A stretch of DNA of 36,146 nucleotides from Vulcanimicrobiota bacterium (GTDB lineage Bacteria > Vulcanimicrobiota > Vulcanimicrobiia > Vulcanimicrobiales > Vulcanimicrobiaceae): assembly GCA_003161555.1 (NCBI GenBank), contig PMOG01000113.1, positions 1 through 36,146 of the forward strand. The letters run 5' to 3'. This document shows positions 6,534 to 14,939 of this stretch, piece by piece (position 1 is the first letter of the stretch; each line of letters starts with the position of its first letter). The position numbers and the translations under genes are program-made. Under the pieces are notes generated by a model that saw only the letters and a list, made by a program, of their open reading frames with translations, was not told the DNA's origin and did no database searches.

Positions 6534-8669
6534 TTACCCTTGGGACGCGGCTGCGTGCAACCAGCGCTCGGTCATTCTCCGGATATCCGCCAGCCGGACC
6601 GGCTTGGCGAGGTAATCGTCCATGCCGGCCGCCATGCACGCGTCCCGGTCCTCGGCGAACGCGTTGGCGGTCATTGCGACAATAGGGACGTGACCGCCGG
6701 TGTGCCGTTCCCGTTCGCGAATCGCCTTCGTGGCGGCCAAGCCGTCCATGTTCGGCATCAGGCAATCCATGAAAATCAGGTCGTACCCGTCTTCGGCGGC
6801 CTCGACCGCCTGCAGCCCATCGGAGACGAACGTCGCCGGAACGCCGACGTCGTTGAACTGCAGGCGCAGTAGCTGCTGCAGCCGCTCGTTGTCCTCGACC
6901 ACCAGAACCCGGCCGACCACACCAGCTCGCGGCTCAACTGCCGTTGGGCGAGCGGGCACTGCGGTCTCAGCGGATATTGCCCGCGACACCGCATCGAAGA
7001 GGTTGGACTGCCGCAGCGGCTTTCGGAGCGCACCGTCCGTCCCAATCGTGATCACGCGGCTGGGGTGGAGGGCGCGCAGAATATCGACGGTCACGCCAAT
7101 GTCTGAGATTCCGATGTCGTCCAAGTCGACGATCGCCACCCACGCCGGGCCGTCGTTCGTCTGCAGTCCGTCCGCGACGTCGCTCCCCGAGACGGCGCGC
7201 CGGGTTTTCATCGCCCAGGACGTCAGGTAACGTTCGACGATCTGCGCGAAGGTGTCATCGCCCGAAATGATCAGCCCGCCGGCGCCTTCGAGTCCGGAAT
7301 CGCTTCTCGCGCGTTCTTCGGCAATCGCGAACGCCGCCGTGAACCAAAACAGGGATCCAGCCCCCGGGGTGCTCGTTACGCCGATTTCGCCGCCGAGCAG
7401 TTCGGCGAGACTTTTTGAAATCGACAGGCCCAGACCCGTCCCGCCGACGTTTCTCGCGGCCATCCGGTCGACTTGAGAAAAAGGCTCGAACAACTGCGGC
7501 AGCATCTCCGCCGGGATGCCGATCCCCGTGTCCTCGACCTCAAACCGGAGCACGATATCCGATCCGCTTTGCCGAAACGGGGAGGCTCGCACGACTACCC
7601 GGCCGCCCTCCGTGAATTTCACGGCGTTGGCGAGCAGGTTCAGTAGAATCTGCTTCAGGCGGTCGGCATCGCCCTCGACTCGCGGAATCAGCGGATCGAC
7701 GAACGCATGCAAGGTGGTTCCCTTTTCGCGCGCCATCTGGGCAACGACCTCGGCCGCGCCCTCGACCACCGTCTGAACCTCGAAGATGCGCTTCTCCAAA
7801 TCAACTTTGCCCGCTTCGATCTTCGAAAAATCGAGGTTGCTCCTGATCAGCGCGAACAGCGCCTCCGCCGCCTCGCTGATCGTCTCGACACTGATCCGCT
7901 CCCGCTCGCCGAGCTTCGCGGTACTCAGCAGTTCCGCGGCGCCGATGATCGCCGTAAGCGGCGTGCGGAGCTCGTGGCTCATCGTGGCGACGAATTGGGT
8001 CTTGAACCGGGAAGCGCTCGCGAGTTCGCGATTGAGCTCCTCCAGTGCCGTCGCATGCTGCTGCACACCGGCATGGATCAGCCGTAGTTCCTCGGCACGC
8101 TTGCGCTCGGTGATGTCGCTGATCGCCGCCAACGTGAACGACCCCGTCTCGGATGCGATCGGATTGAGGCCGATCTCGATGGGGACTTCGCTGCCGTCCT
8201 TGCGTCGGCCGTAGAGATCGCGACCGGCGCCCATCGGGCGCGCGATGGGAGACTCGTTGAACGAGTCGCGCAGTGCGGGATGTCCGCGTCGAAAGCGCTC
8301 CGGCACGAGAACATCGATCGTTTGACCGAGCAGCTCAGCGCGAGAGTAGCCGAAGAGCTTTTCAGTCTGCGCGTTGATCAGCGCAATGCGGCCCTGAGCG
8401 TCGACCAGGATCTTGGCGTATGGCGACCCCTCAACGATCGCACCCAGCAGGGCTTCGTTGCCGGCGCTCGCGGGTGCCCGCAATCCGGGCGCGAGGGAAG
8501 ACACCTTCGCGCTGACCTCGTAGAGCGAATCCAATACGCGCTGACAGTTGGGCGCGCTGGGCTCGAGTTTTCCGTCGATGAAAGCTTCAAGGCTTGCGAT
8601 CGCGACGGCCAAGTCGTTCCGCAGGTCGTGGAGCGCGGTGTCCATACTCGACCATTCGCGGGCAACCAT
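6534..8669 (-). CDS. PAS-containing hybrid histidine kinase with two receiver domains
   Basis: A 711-residue cytosolic sensor kinase with no membrane segment. Domains in order: an N-terminal helical region with HDLRNDLAVA at 14-23; PAS at about 72-190; a linker coiled coil at 190-222; HisKA with the H-box FVATMSHELRTPL (phosphoacceptor His232); HATPase_c with the N-box LLNLLANAVKF at 342-352, G1 DTGIGIP at 380-386 and G2 GGTGLGLSI at 409-417; a divergent receiver at about 463-568 (Asp515, Lys550); and a canonical receiver at about 586-705 (Asp635, Thr667, Lys689). The PAS may bind haem, flavin or nothing; no ligand residue is evident. Its place behind xfp, the regulator gene and ackA suggests it senses redox or energy state and signals to the OmpR-type regulator at 10102-10803, perhaps through other proteins. 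Start may instead be the ATG at 8645. Confidence 0.92.
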   Translation of the reverse strand: MVAREWSSMDTALHDLRNDLAVAIASLEAFIDGKLEPSAPNCQRVLDSLYEVSAKVSSLAPGLRAPASAGNEALLGAIVEGSPYAKILVDAQGRIALINAQTEKLFGYSRAELLGQTIDVLVPERFRRGHPALRDSFNESPIARPMGAGRDLYGRRKDGSEVPIEIGLNPIASETGSFTLAAISDITERKRAEELRLIHAGVQQHATALEELNRELASASRFKTQFVATMSHELRTPLTAIIGAAELLSTAKLGERERISVETISEAAEALFALIRSNLDFSKIEAGKVDLEKRIFEVQTVVEGAAEVVAQMAREKGTTLHAFVDPLIPRVEGDADRLKQILLNLLANAVKFTEGGRVVVRASPFRQSGSDIVLRFEVEDTGIGIPAEMLPQLFEPFSQVDRMAARNVGGTGLGLSISKSLAELLGGEIGVTSTPGAGSLFWFTAAFAIAEERARSDSGLEGAGGLIISGDDTFAQIVERYLTSWAMKTRRAVSGSDVADGLQTNDGPAWVAIVDLDDIGISDIGVTVDILRALHPSRVITIGTDGALRKPLRQSNLFDAVSRAISAETAVPARPTAVEPRAGVVGRVLVVEDNERLQQLLRLQFNDVGVPATFVSDGLQAVEAAEDGYDLIFMDCLMPNMDGLAATKAIRERERHTGGHVPIVAMTANAFAEDRDACMAAGMDDYLAKPVRLADIRRMTERWLHAAASQG

Positions 8670-8690
8670 TACCGCGCATGCCGGGCTCGC

Positions 8691-8930
8691 TCAGCGCCCG
8701 TAGTCGAGGTCACCGATCTGCGCCTGACGATCGGCGACGTAGACCAAGCGTCGATAGCCCGGATCGTCGTCCGAACCGAGCTCGAAGAGCTCACCCAGCT
8801 CGGCGTCGGGACGAATCGAGAGCACCGTGCCGCTATAGAGCATTCCTGCGGTCGAATGAATCACCACCCGGCGCCCGATCATCGCAGGGCTTGAGGACGG
8901 TTTTCCACGATCCGAGTATCGCCTCGGCAC
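8691..8930 (-). CDS. Small conserved-looking protein of unknown function
   Basis: A 79-residue frame from a GTG at 8930, or 63 residues from the ATG at 8882; neither has a strong ribosome site. The likely core, IGRRVVIHSTAGMLYSGTV followed by acidic and YRRLVYVADRQAQIGDLDY segments, looks like a small beta-barrel (SH3-like) rather than a random frame. It sits 24 bp after ackA and 21 bp before the hybrid kinase on the same strand, so it is probably part of the same transcript. I do not recognise the family. It might be an adaptor or regulator of the kinase, but that is only a guess from position. Confidence 0.55.
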   Translation of the reverse strand: MPRRYSDRGKPSSSPAMIGRRVVIHSTAGMLYSGTVLSIRPDAELGELFELGSDDDPGYRRLVYVADRQAQIGDLDYGR

Positions 8931-8954
8931 GTGAAGCCTGCGCGAAGCGCGTCT

Positions 8955-10055
8955 TCACGAGACGTTCGCACGCCCGGAGGAGGCTGCGGTTCGCGCCAAC
9001 TGCCAGCCTTCGCGAGCCGCGACAACGCAAACGGCTACGGGCGAAGCGCCGGCATCGATGCGTCCCTCGCCGGCGGTTCCGTTGCGCTCCTCGTCGATGG
9101 CGATGCCCAGACCGAGTCCGCCCTCGACCGCGGCGGCCCGAATTGCGCCGGCATTCTCACCGATTCCGCCCGTGAAGACGAGGACGTCGATCCCGCCCAG
9201 AACGGCAGCCATCGCGCCGAGCGCGGCCCGCAGCCGCCACGCGAGCACGTCGAGCGCAAGCGTGGCCGCCGGCGCGCTTCGCGCGGCGAGCAACTCGCGA
9301 ACGTCGCCGCTGATCCCCGATATTCCGAGCAAACCCGAGCGGCGCTCGAGCATTTCGTCCAGCGCATCGACGCTCGTCCCGGAGCGCAACAGATGGATCA
9401 GCAGCCCGGGATCGACTGACCCGCTGCGGGTCGCCATCGGCAAGCCGTCGAGCGGCGTGTAACCCATCGTCGTATCGATGCTCGCGCCGCGCAAGACGGC
9501 GCACAGCGACGAGCCGCCGCCCAAGTGCGCCGTAACGACGCGCGCCGAAGCGAGATCCACGCCTGCCAGTGCCGACCCGCGATGGGCGGCGTACTCGTGG
9601 CTCAACCCATGATAGCCGCGCCGCCGCAGCCCACTCTGGGTGAGCGCTCGCGGGATGGCGTACGTCGTCGCGGCTTCAGGCATCGCGCTGTGGAACGCGC
9701 TGTCCGACACGGCGAGCTGCGGAATGCCCGGCCGCAGGCGCTCCACTGCCTGGACGGCGCGCAGGGCGATTGCATCGTGCAGCGGAGCGTCCGCACCGCA
9801 CGCGACGATCCGGTCGAGTTCACGTTGATCGAGGCGCCGCGCCTCGCCGGTGCCGTCGGGCATCCGGACAAACCGGTGCGCCACGACGTCGACGGCCGGG
9901 CCGAGACTCTCGGCGAGTATGTCGTCGTCAAGCTCAGGCGGTGCGGCAATGTATGCCGGCGAGGGTGGATCGGCGATCGGCGGCAGTACCCCTGAAAGGT
10001 CATACCGCTCGACCTTCACCGAGGTCGAGCCGGCGTTGATGGTCAGAACGCGCAT
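8955..10055 (-). CDS. ackA: Acetate kinase
   Basis: A 366-residue member of the acetokinase family, a little shorter than the usual 390-400. It interconverts acetyl phosphate plus ADP with acetate plus ATP. Landmarks: the N-terminal LTINAGSTSVK; VVAHRFV in the region of the substrate-site Arg; RRRGYHGLSHEY with the catalytic-region His; AHLGGGSSLCAV, the phosphate-binding loop; TTMGYTPLDGLPMATRSGSVDP, the second family signature; and VFTGGIGENAGAIR near the C-terminus. Just upstream are the response regulator and phosphoketolase genes. Phosphoketolase makes acetyl phosphate, so the pair would form a short substrate-level ATP-yielding route. No phosphotransacetylase gene is seen nearby. Confidence 0.95.
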   Translation of the reverse strand: MRVLTINAGSTSVKVERYDLSGVLPPIADPPSPAYIAAPPELDDDILAESLGPAVDVVAHRFVRMPDGTGEARRLDQRELDRIVACGADAPLHDAIALRAVQAVERLRPGIPQLAVSDSAFHSAMPEAATTYAIPRALTQSGLRRRGYHGLSHEYAAHRGSALAGVDLASARVVTAHLGGGSSLCAVLRGASIDTTMGYTPLDGLPMATRSGSVDPGLLIHLLRSGTSVDALDEMLERRSGLLGISGISGDVRELLAARSAPAATLALDVLAWRLRAALGAMAAVLGGIDVLVFTGGIGENAGAIRAAAVEGGLGLGIAIDEERNGTAGEGRIDAGASPVAVCVVAAREGWQLARTAASSGRANVS

Positions 10056-10101
10056 GGACGGCGGGCCTCATCGCCGGTGCGCGAGTCCTCGCTCGCAGGC
10101 C

Positions 10102-10803
10102 TCAGGTCGGGTCGACCATCTTGTAGCCTACGCCGAAGACGGTGATGATGTGCGTCGGGTTGCCGGCGTCTGGTTCGACGCGTGCACGCAGGTTCGCGAT
10201 GTGGCGGTCGAGCGTCCGATCGAAGACGTCGCCGTCGGTCGTCACGCGCTCCAGGAGCTGGTCGCGCGTCAGCGTTTGTCCCACGTGCGAAGCCAGGATT
10301 TCCAGCAGCTTGAATTGGGTCGGCGTCAGCCCTACCGGCCGCCCGTTCACGCGCACCTCGTGTCCCACCGGATCGATCAGGATTGCACCGATTCGCCGGT
10401 GGTGCGCGTCGGAGGCATGCTCGGCGCGTTCGTTGCGGCGCAGCACACTCTTCACCCGCGCGACGAGCTCGCGTGGGCTGAACGGTTTGCTGACGTAGTC
10501 GTCCGCCCCGAGTTCGAGGCCAACAACACGGTCCACTTCGCTGTCGCGGGCCGTGAGCATGATGACCGGAACGTCGCGCTCGGCGCGGATGCGCCGCAGC
10601 ACTTCAGTTCCGGGAAAGCCGGGCAGCGTGAGGTCGAGAATAACCAAGTCGGGAGCCTGTTCGCGAAACAGTTCCACCGCCTGCGGCCCGTCGACGGCCC
10701 GGACGACCCGGAATCCTTCATCGGCAAGGTACTGCGCGAGCACGTCCACCAGCGTCGGCTCGTCGTCGACGATCAGGACGACGCGCGGCGGCGCCGTTAT
10801 CAT
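10102..10803 (-). CDS. OmpR/PhoB-family response regulator
   Basis: A 233-residue transcription regulator read from the ATG at 10801-10803; a longer frame overlaps phosphoketolase and has no homology. The receiver at about residues 5-118 has the acidic pair in LIVDDEP, the phosphoacceptor in VILDLTLP, Thr in MLTAR and Lys in VSKPF, all intact. The C-terminal winged helix (about 135-230) has LTPTQFKLLEIL, the DNA-recognition part FDRTLDRHIANLRARVEP and the closing ITVFGVGYKM. It lies between xfp (47 bp upstream) and ackA (46 bp downstream), an unusual place for a regulator. That suggests it controls the phosphoketolase pathway and is autoregulated. The most likely partner kinase in the window is the hybrid kinase at 6534-8669. 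Confidence 0.93.
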   Translation of the reverse strand: MITAPPRVVLIVDDEPTLVDVLAQYLADEGFRVVRAVDGPQAVELFREQAPDLVILDLTLPGFPGTEVLRRIRAERDVPVIMLTARDSEVDRVVGLELGADDYVSKPFSPRELVARVKSVLRRNERAEHASDAHHRRIGAILIDPVGHEVRVNGRPVGLTPTQFKLLEILASHVGQTLTRDQLLERVTTDGDVFDRTLDRHIANLRARVEPDAGNPTHIITVFGVGYKMVDPT

Positions 10804-10850
10804 CGTGATCCAAGATTGGCGCTGCAGCGCGCCTTCCCCTGTGCCGAATG

Positions 10851-13226
10851 TTAGCCCCACGTCCACGAGGTGATCTCCGGCATGTCGCAGCCTTCGCGAC
10901 GGATGTACGCAGCATGACGCGCAAGCGCGTCTTCGCAAAAGGGGAGCGCTTCCGGCGGAACAATGCAACCGCGCTGCTCCGCGCGCAGCAGCACTTCAAG
11001 CACGAGATGAAAGCGGCTGGCCCGGTTGAGTACCAGCATGTCGAACGGCGTCGTGGTGGTGCCCTCCTCGATATACCCGCGCACGTGGAAGCGTTCGTCG
11101 TTTGCACGCCGATACACGAGCTCGTGAACCGTCCGCGGGTAACCATGATAGGCGAACACGACCGGGCGATCGGCGGTGAACAAGTCGTTGAACTGCCGCT
11201 CGCTCAACCCGTGCGGGTGCAATTCCGGCGAGGTGAGCGCGAACAGGTCGATCACGTCGACAACCCGCAGGCGAAGCGCCGGTGCATGGCGGCGCAACAG
11301 CGACACTGCGGCGAGCGTCTCGACCGCCATCACGTCGCCGGCGCAGCCGAGGACGACGTCAGGCTCGACGTCGTCGGCCGCCCACGTCCAACGGGCGGCG
11401 CCCGCCGCGACTTGCGCGCGCGCGGCGTCGAGCGTCAGCCACTGGGGCGCGTCCTGCTTCGGCGCGACGATGACATTGATCCGATTCGTCGCCGCCAGCG
11501 CGCGTTCCATGACGCATAGCAGCGAGTTGGCATCAGGCGGGAAGTACACCCGCACGAATTCCGCCTTCTCGTTCATCACCGTGTTGACGAAGCCGGGGCC
11601 TTGGTGCGAGTAACCGTTGTGTTCCTGCCGCCAGACGTGTGAGGTCATCAGGAAATTCAAGGACGATACCGGCGCCCGCCAGGCCGTTTCGCCGGCCATC
11701 TTGAGCCACTTCGCGTACTGCGAGACCATCGAATCGACGATCGGCACGAAGCCTTCGTACGAGGCGAAGATTCCGTGCCGTCCGGACAGCACATAGCCCT
11801 CCATCCAGCCCTCGCACGTGTGCTCGCTGAGCATCTCCATCACACGGCCGGTCCGGGCTAGCCCCTCGTCCGTTGCGACGCGCGGCAGATCCCAAGCGCG
11901 CGAAGTCACCGAAAAGACGTCGTCGAGTTTGTTGGACGCCGCCTCGTCGGGTGAGAACAGCCGGAAGTTGCGCTCGCCGGTGTTGGCGGCAAAAACGTCC
12001 GCGAGCCAGCCCCCCAGAACGTGCGTCGCAGAACAACTTGAGCCGCCCGCGACGGAGCATTCGAGGGCATGCGGTTCCAGCGCCGGCAGATGCAGCGGGA
12101 TGCGGCGCGTCCCGCCGTTCGCGCGCGCGCTGCGGCCGAGTTGCAACTCGGCGGTCGGAAGCGTCGCCAAGACGTCGGGCGCCGGATGCCCGGCGTCGTC
12201 AAACAGTTCGGCCGGCCGGTACGAACGCAGCCACCCTTCGACCGCGTGGCGGTGTCCCTCGTTTCCGACCGGGTCGGTAATCGGAATACCGTGCGACCGC
12301 GGCGTGTCGAGCACAGGAAGTCCGTCGATCGCACGCGGGCCCGTCATTCCCTTGGGCGAGCGCAGGATGAGCGCCGGCGGTGCGATCGGGGGGTCACCAT
12401 GCTGCGCAGCGCTGCGACGCGCGACGAGTCCCTCGTATGCCGCCTCAAATGCCTGCCACAGCCGGGCGTGCATTTGGTCGCGCGGCTCGTCTTCGGTGAC
12501 GCGCACCAGGATCGGTTCGTAGCCCATGCCGCGTACGTACGCACACACCCCGTCGTCACCGAGCCTCGCTAACACCGAGGGACCCGAAAGCTTGTAGCCG
12601 TTGAGATGCAAAATCGGCAAAACCATACCAGACTGCGCCGGATCGACGAACGCATGCGAGAGCCATGACGCCGCCAGCGGGCCGGTCTCGGCTTCGCCAT
12701 CTCCGATAACGCAAGCCACCAACAACGCCGGGTCGTCGAGCGCCGCGCCGTAGGCGTGCGAAAGCGAATAGCCTAACTCGCCGCCTTCGTGAATTGCACC
12801 GGGACAGTGCGCCGTCAGGTGGCTCGGCCGACCGCCCGGCCACGAGAACTCACGCAGCAAGATCGCCGTGCCGCTTTCGTCTCGTGCGAGTCGCGGGTCG
12901 ATTTCGGCGAGCGTTCCTTCGAGAAACAGGTTGGCATAGATCGCCGGCGCGCCGTGTCCGGGGCCGACGACCAGCAGCGTTTCGCAGCCACGGTCCACGA
13001 TAAGGCGGTTGAGGTGGGCGTAGACGAGGTTCAAGCCGGGTTGGGTGCCCCAATGCCCGAGTACCCGCGCCTTACAGTCGGCCGCCGCGAGCGGCCGGCG
13101 CAAGAGGGCGTTGTCCCGCAGGTAGAGCTGGGCGGCACCGAGGTAGTTGGCGGTACGCCAGTAGCGGTCGATGGCCGTCAGGCGCTCGCTGCGCGTCACC
13201 GGTCGTGCCTCGGTTGTCGTCGTCAC
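10851..13226 (-). CDS. xfp: Xylulose-5-phosphate/fructose-6-phosphate phosphoketolase
   Basis: A 791-residue thiamine-diphosphate enzyme from a GTG at 13226, the usual length for the family. The frame extends to 13337, but that part overlaps the divergent stress-protein gene and lacks homology. It splits xylulose 5-phosphate (or fructose 6-phosphate) with phosphate into acetyl phosphate and glyceraldehyde 3-phosphate (or erythrose 4-phosphate). Landmarks: HWGTQPGLNLVYAHLNR at about 58-74, GPGHGAPA at 88-95, the TPP-binding GDGEAETGPLAASW at 175-188, and HLNGYKLSGPSVLAR soon after. The later part has PDEAASNKLDDVF and FMTSHVWRQEHNGYSHQGPG, and the protein ends PEITSWTWG, the usual C-terminus. 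It is the first gene of the minus-strand module with the regulator and ackA. Confidence 0.96.
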   Translation of the reverse strand: MTTTTEARPVTRSERLTAIDRYWRTANYLGAAQLYLRDNALLRRPLAAADCKARVLGHWGTQPGLNLVYAHLNRLIVDRGCETLLVVGPGHGAPAIYANLFLEGTLAEIDPRLARDESGTAILLREFSWPGGRPSHLTAHCPGAIHEGGELGYSLSHAYGAALDDPALLVACVIGDGEAETGPLAASWLSHAFVDPAQSGMVLPILHLNGYKLSGPSVLARLGDDGVCAYVRGMGYEPILVRVTEDEPRDQMHARLWQAFEAAYEGLVARRSAAQHGDPPIAPPALILRSPKGMTGPRAIDGLPVLDTPRSHGIPITDPVGNEGHRHAVEGWLRSYRPAELFDDAGHPAPDVLATLPTAELQLGRSARANGGTRRIPLHLPALEPHALECSVAGGSSCSATHVLGGWLADVFAANTGERNFRLFSPDEAASNKLDDVFSVTSRAWDLPRVATDEGLARTGRVMEMLSEHTCEGWMEGYVLSGRHGIFASYEGFVPIVDSMVSQYAKWLKMAGETAWRAPVSSLNFLMTSHVWRQEHNGYSHQGPGFVNTVMNEKAEFVRVYFPPDANSLLCVMERALAATNRINVIVAPKQDAPQWLTLDAARAQVAAGAARWTWAADDVEPDVVLGCAGDVMAVETLAAVSLLRRHAPALRLRVVDVIDLFALTSPELHPHGLSERQFNDLFTADRPVVFAYHGYPRTVHELVYRRANDERFHVRGYIEEGTTTTPFDMLVLNRASRFHLVLEVLLRAEQRGCIVPPEALPFCEDALARHAAYIRREGCDMPEITSWTWG

Positions 13227-13304
13227 AGCCTCACTGTAGGTACCGGCTACGCCACCGGCCGTGAAGGCGATGTGAATGCCCGGGGGGCTGCGTTCGCTGA
13301 ACCT

Positions 13305-13320
13305 TCGCACGGCCGTGCGA
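13305..13320. promoter_or_regulatory. 16-bp perfect palindrome in the xfp / usp divergent gap
   Basis: TCGCACGGCCGTGCGA is a perfect palindrome with no spacer. It lies ten bases before the usp start at 13331 and 79 bases before the xfp start. The position, between two divergent genes of one functional module, suits an operator for a dimeric regulator acting on both. GC-rich palindromes do occur by chance in such DNA, so the role is an inference. Confidence 0.45.
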
Positions 13321-13330
13321 CGATGGCCGC

Positions 13331-14230
13331 ATGACATCAGTCTTTGAGCACGTCATCGTCCCCGTTGACGGGTCCTCGACCGCCGAACGCGGTATCGCTC
13401 TGGCGCTGGAATTGACGGCGGGCGGCGGCAGCATCACCTTCTGCAGCGTCGTCGACCCGACGGTTCTCTGCGTGCCCGCGGCCGAAGTGGGAGGGCTCGA
13501 TTTCGGACCGCTCCTGACGGTGCTCGACGAAGACGCCGAGACGTTCTGCCGCGACGCTCAGGCGAAGAGCGACGCCGCCGGCGTGAAATCGGACACCATC
13601 GTGCTGCACGGTCAGTGCGTCAGTGTCATCGAGCAGCTGGTTCGAGACAACCGCTGCGATGCCGTCGTGCTCGGAACCCACGCCAGAACCGGATTGGACC
13701 GCATGGTGCTCGGAAGCGTCACCGAGGGTCTGCTGCGAGCGATCGACGCACCGATCGTGGTCGCGCACCAAGACGACGAAGCGCGCACCGGACCGGTTCT
13801 GGTCGCGGTCGACGACTCGCCGGCAGCTGCCGCCGCCGTCAAAGAAGCAATCGTCATCGCGGCCTCACGGGGAAATGCGTTGGCGCTGGTTCACGTTTTG
13901 AATCCGGACCACCCCGACGCGGCCGCCGCCAATGCGGCGCTGGAACGGGCAGCGCACGAGGCCCGCGAACGCGGCCTCGCCGTTTCCCTCATGCTGCGAC
14001 GCGGCGACCCCTGCGACGAACTGATCGCGGCGGCGGACGCGCTCGAAAGCTGCATGATCGTGATGGGCACGCACGGCCGTTCGCTCGTGCCGCGGCTGGT
14101 GCTCGGGAGCGTCGCGGCGGCCGTCGTCGAACGTGCGCGGGTCCCGGTGATGACGATCCGGCGTTCGGGGCGCGTATATCGCCCCGCTTCGGTCAGCTTA
14201 GCGCAGGCGGTGACCGGAATACACGCCTGA
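13331..14230 (+). CDS. Tandem universal stress protein (two UspA domains)
   Basis: A 299-residue protein with two UspA domains, about 1-150 and 151-282. The first begins HVIVPVDGSSTAERG and has GTHARTGLDRMVLGSVTEG, a full G-2x-G-9x-G(S/T) ATP-binding pattern. The second begins GPVLVAVDDSPAAAAA and has GTHGRSLVPRLVLGSVAAAVV, also intact. Both nucleotide sites therefore look functional, unlike the partner at 5578-6450. It is divergent from phosphoketolase across about 104 bp that contain a 16-bp palindrome. Its last 38 bases overlap the 3' end of the convergent SCO gene, so strong expression of both would produce antisense-overlapping transcripts. Confidence 0.93.
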   Translation: MTSVFEHVIVPVDGSSTAERGIALALELTAGGGSITFCSVVDPTVLCVPAAEVGGLDFGPLLTVLDEDAETFCRDAQAKSDAAGVKSDTIVLHGQCVSVIEQLVRDNRCDAVVLGTHARTGLDRMVLGSVTEGLLRAIDAPIVVAHQDDEARTGPVLVAVDDSPAAAAAVKEAIVIAASRGNALALVHVLNPDHPDAAAANAALERAAHEARERGLAVSLMLRRGDPCDELIAAADALESCMIVMGTHGRSLVPRLVLGSVAAAVVERARVPVMTIRRSGRVYRPASVSLAQAVTGIHA

Positions 14231-14939
14231 ACGCCGCCGTCAGACCAGCGAGCATTCCAGTCAAGATCGCGAGACCGGCGCCGACCGTCAGCGGCGTTGC
14301 ACCGCGGCCTCCGCACAGCGCGCTCGCACTGCCGGCCAGCCACATCCGAACCGAGCGCAGCGGATTCCCGGAAACGCCGGCAACCTCTTCGCCGTTCGCG
14401 GCGAGATCGCCGGGCAGCCAGCTTGAGCCGTCGATGATTTTCGCGATCCGTCCGCGCCCATCGAGCACGATCGCGGCTTCCGTGTGACCGACGACGCCGG
14501 GCCGAGGGTGCTCGGCCACGATACCGAAACGCGCCGCGAGTTCGTCGATGCGCGCGGCAGGCCCGGTTACGAGCGACCAGCGCGAGGGATCGGCGCCGTA
14601 CGCGCGTCCGTAGCGCGCGAGCACGGCGGGTGTGTCGAACACCGGGTCGATCGTCATCGTGACCAACCGCACCGGCACGCCGCGGAGCAAACGCTGCAGG
14701 CGCGCAAATTTGGCCATAACCAGCGGGCACGCGTCGGCGCAACGCGTGTAGATGAACGAGACGATGGTCGTACGGCCGCCGGGCGCGGCAAACGAAAACC
14801 GACGACCGCCCTGATCGAGGAGAGCGAGCGCCGGCACGGCATCGCCCTCGCGCAGAACTGGGACAAACGGCCGCCGCGAGGGCACGGTCGTCGCGGAGCG
14901 GAACGGCGCGACGATCGGAGGCGGCGCGGTCGCTACCAC
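14193..14939 (-). CDS. SCO1/SenC-family copper chaperone for cytochrome oxidase
   Basis: A 248-residue protein with a thioredoxin-like SCO domain at about 45-190. Copper ligands are visible: the CxxxC in YTRCADACPLV and the distal His in VVGHTEA. SCO proteins deliver copper to the CuA site of oxidase subunit II outside the membrane. The start is a GTG at 14939 that overlaps the subunit I stop (GTGGTAG), so translation is likely coupled to ctaD. Oddly, I see no N-terminal signal or membrane anchor; the only hydrophobic helix is at the C-terminus (LTVGAGLAILTGMLAGLTAA). A tail anchor with the domain outside would be an unusual topology. The 3' end overlaps the convergent stress-protein gene by 38 bp. 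Confidence 0.88.
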   Translation of the reverse strand: MVATAPPPIVAPFRSATTVPSRRPFVPVLREGDAVPALALLDQGGRRFSFAAPGGRTTIVSFIYTRCADACPLVMAKFARLQRLLRGVPVRLVTMTIDPVFDTPAVLARYGRAYGADPSRWSLVTGPAARIDELAARFGIVAEHPRPGVVGHTEAAIVLDGRGRIAKIIDGSSWLPGDLAANGEEVAGVSGNPLRSVRMWLAGSASALCGGRGATPLTVGAGLAILTGMLAGLTAAFRRVFRSPPALS

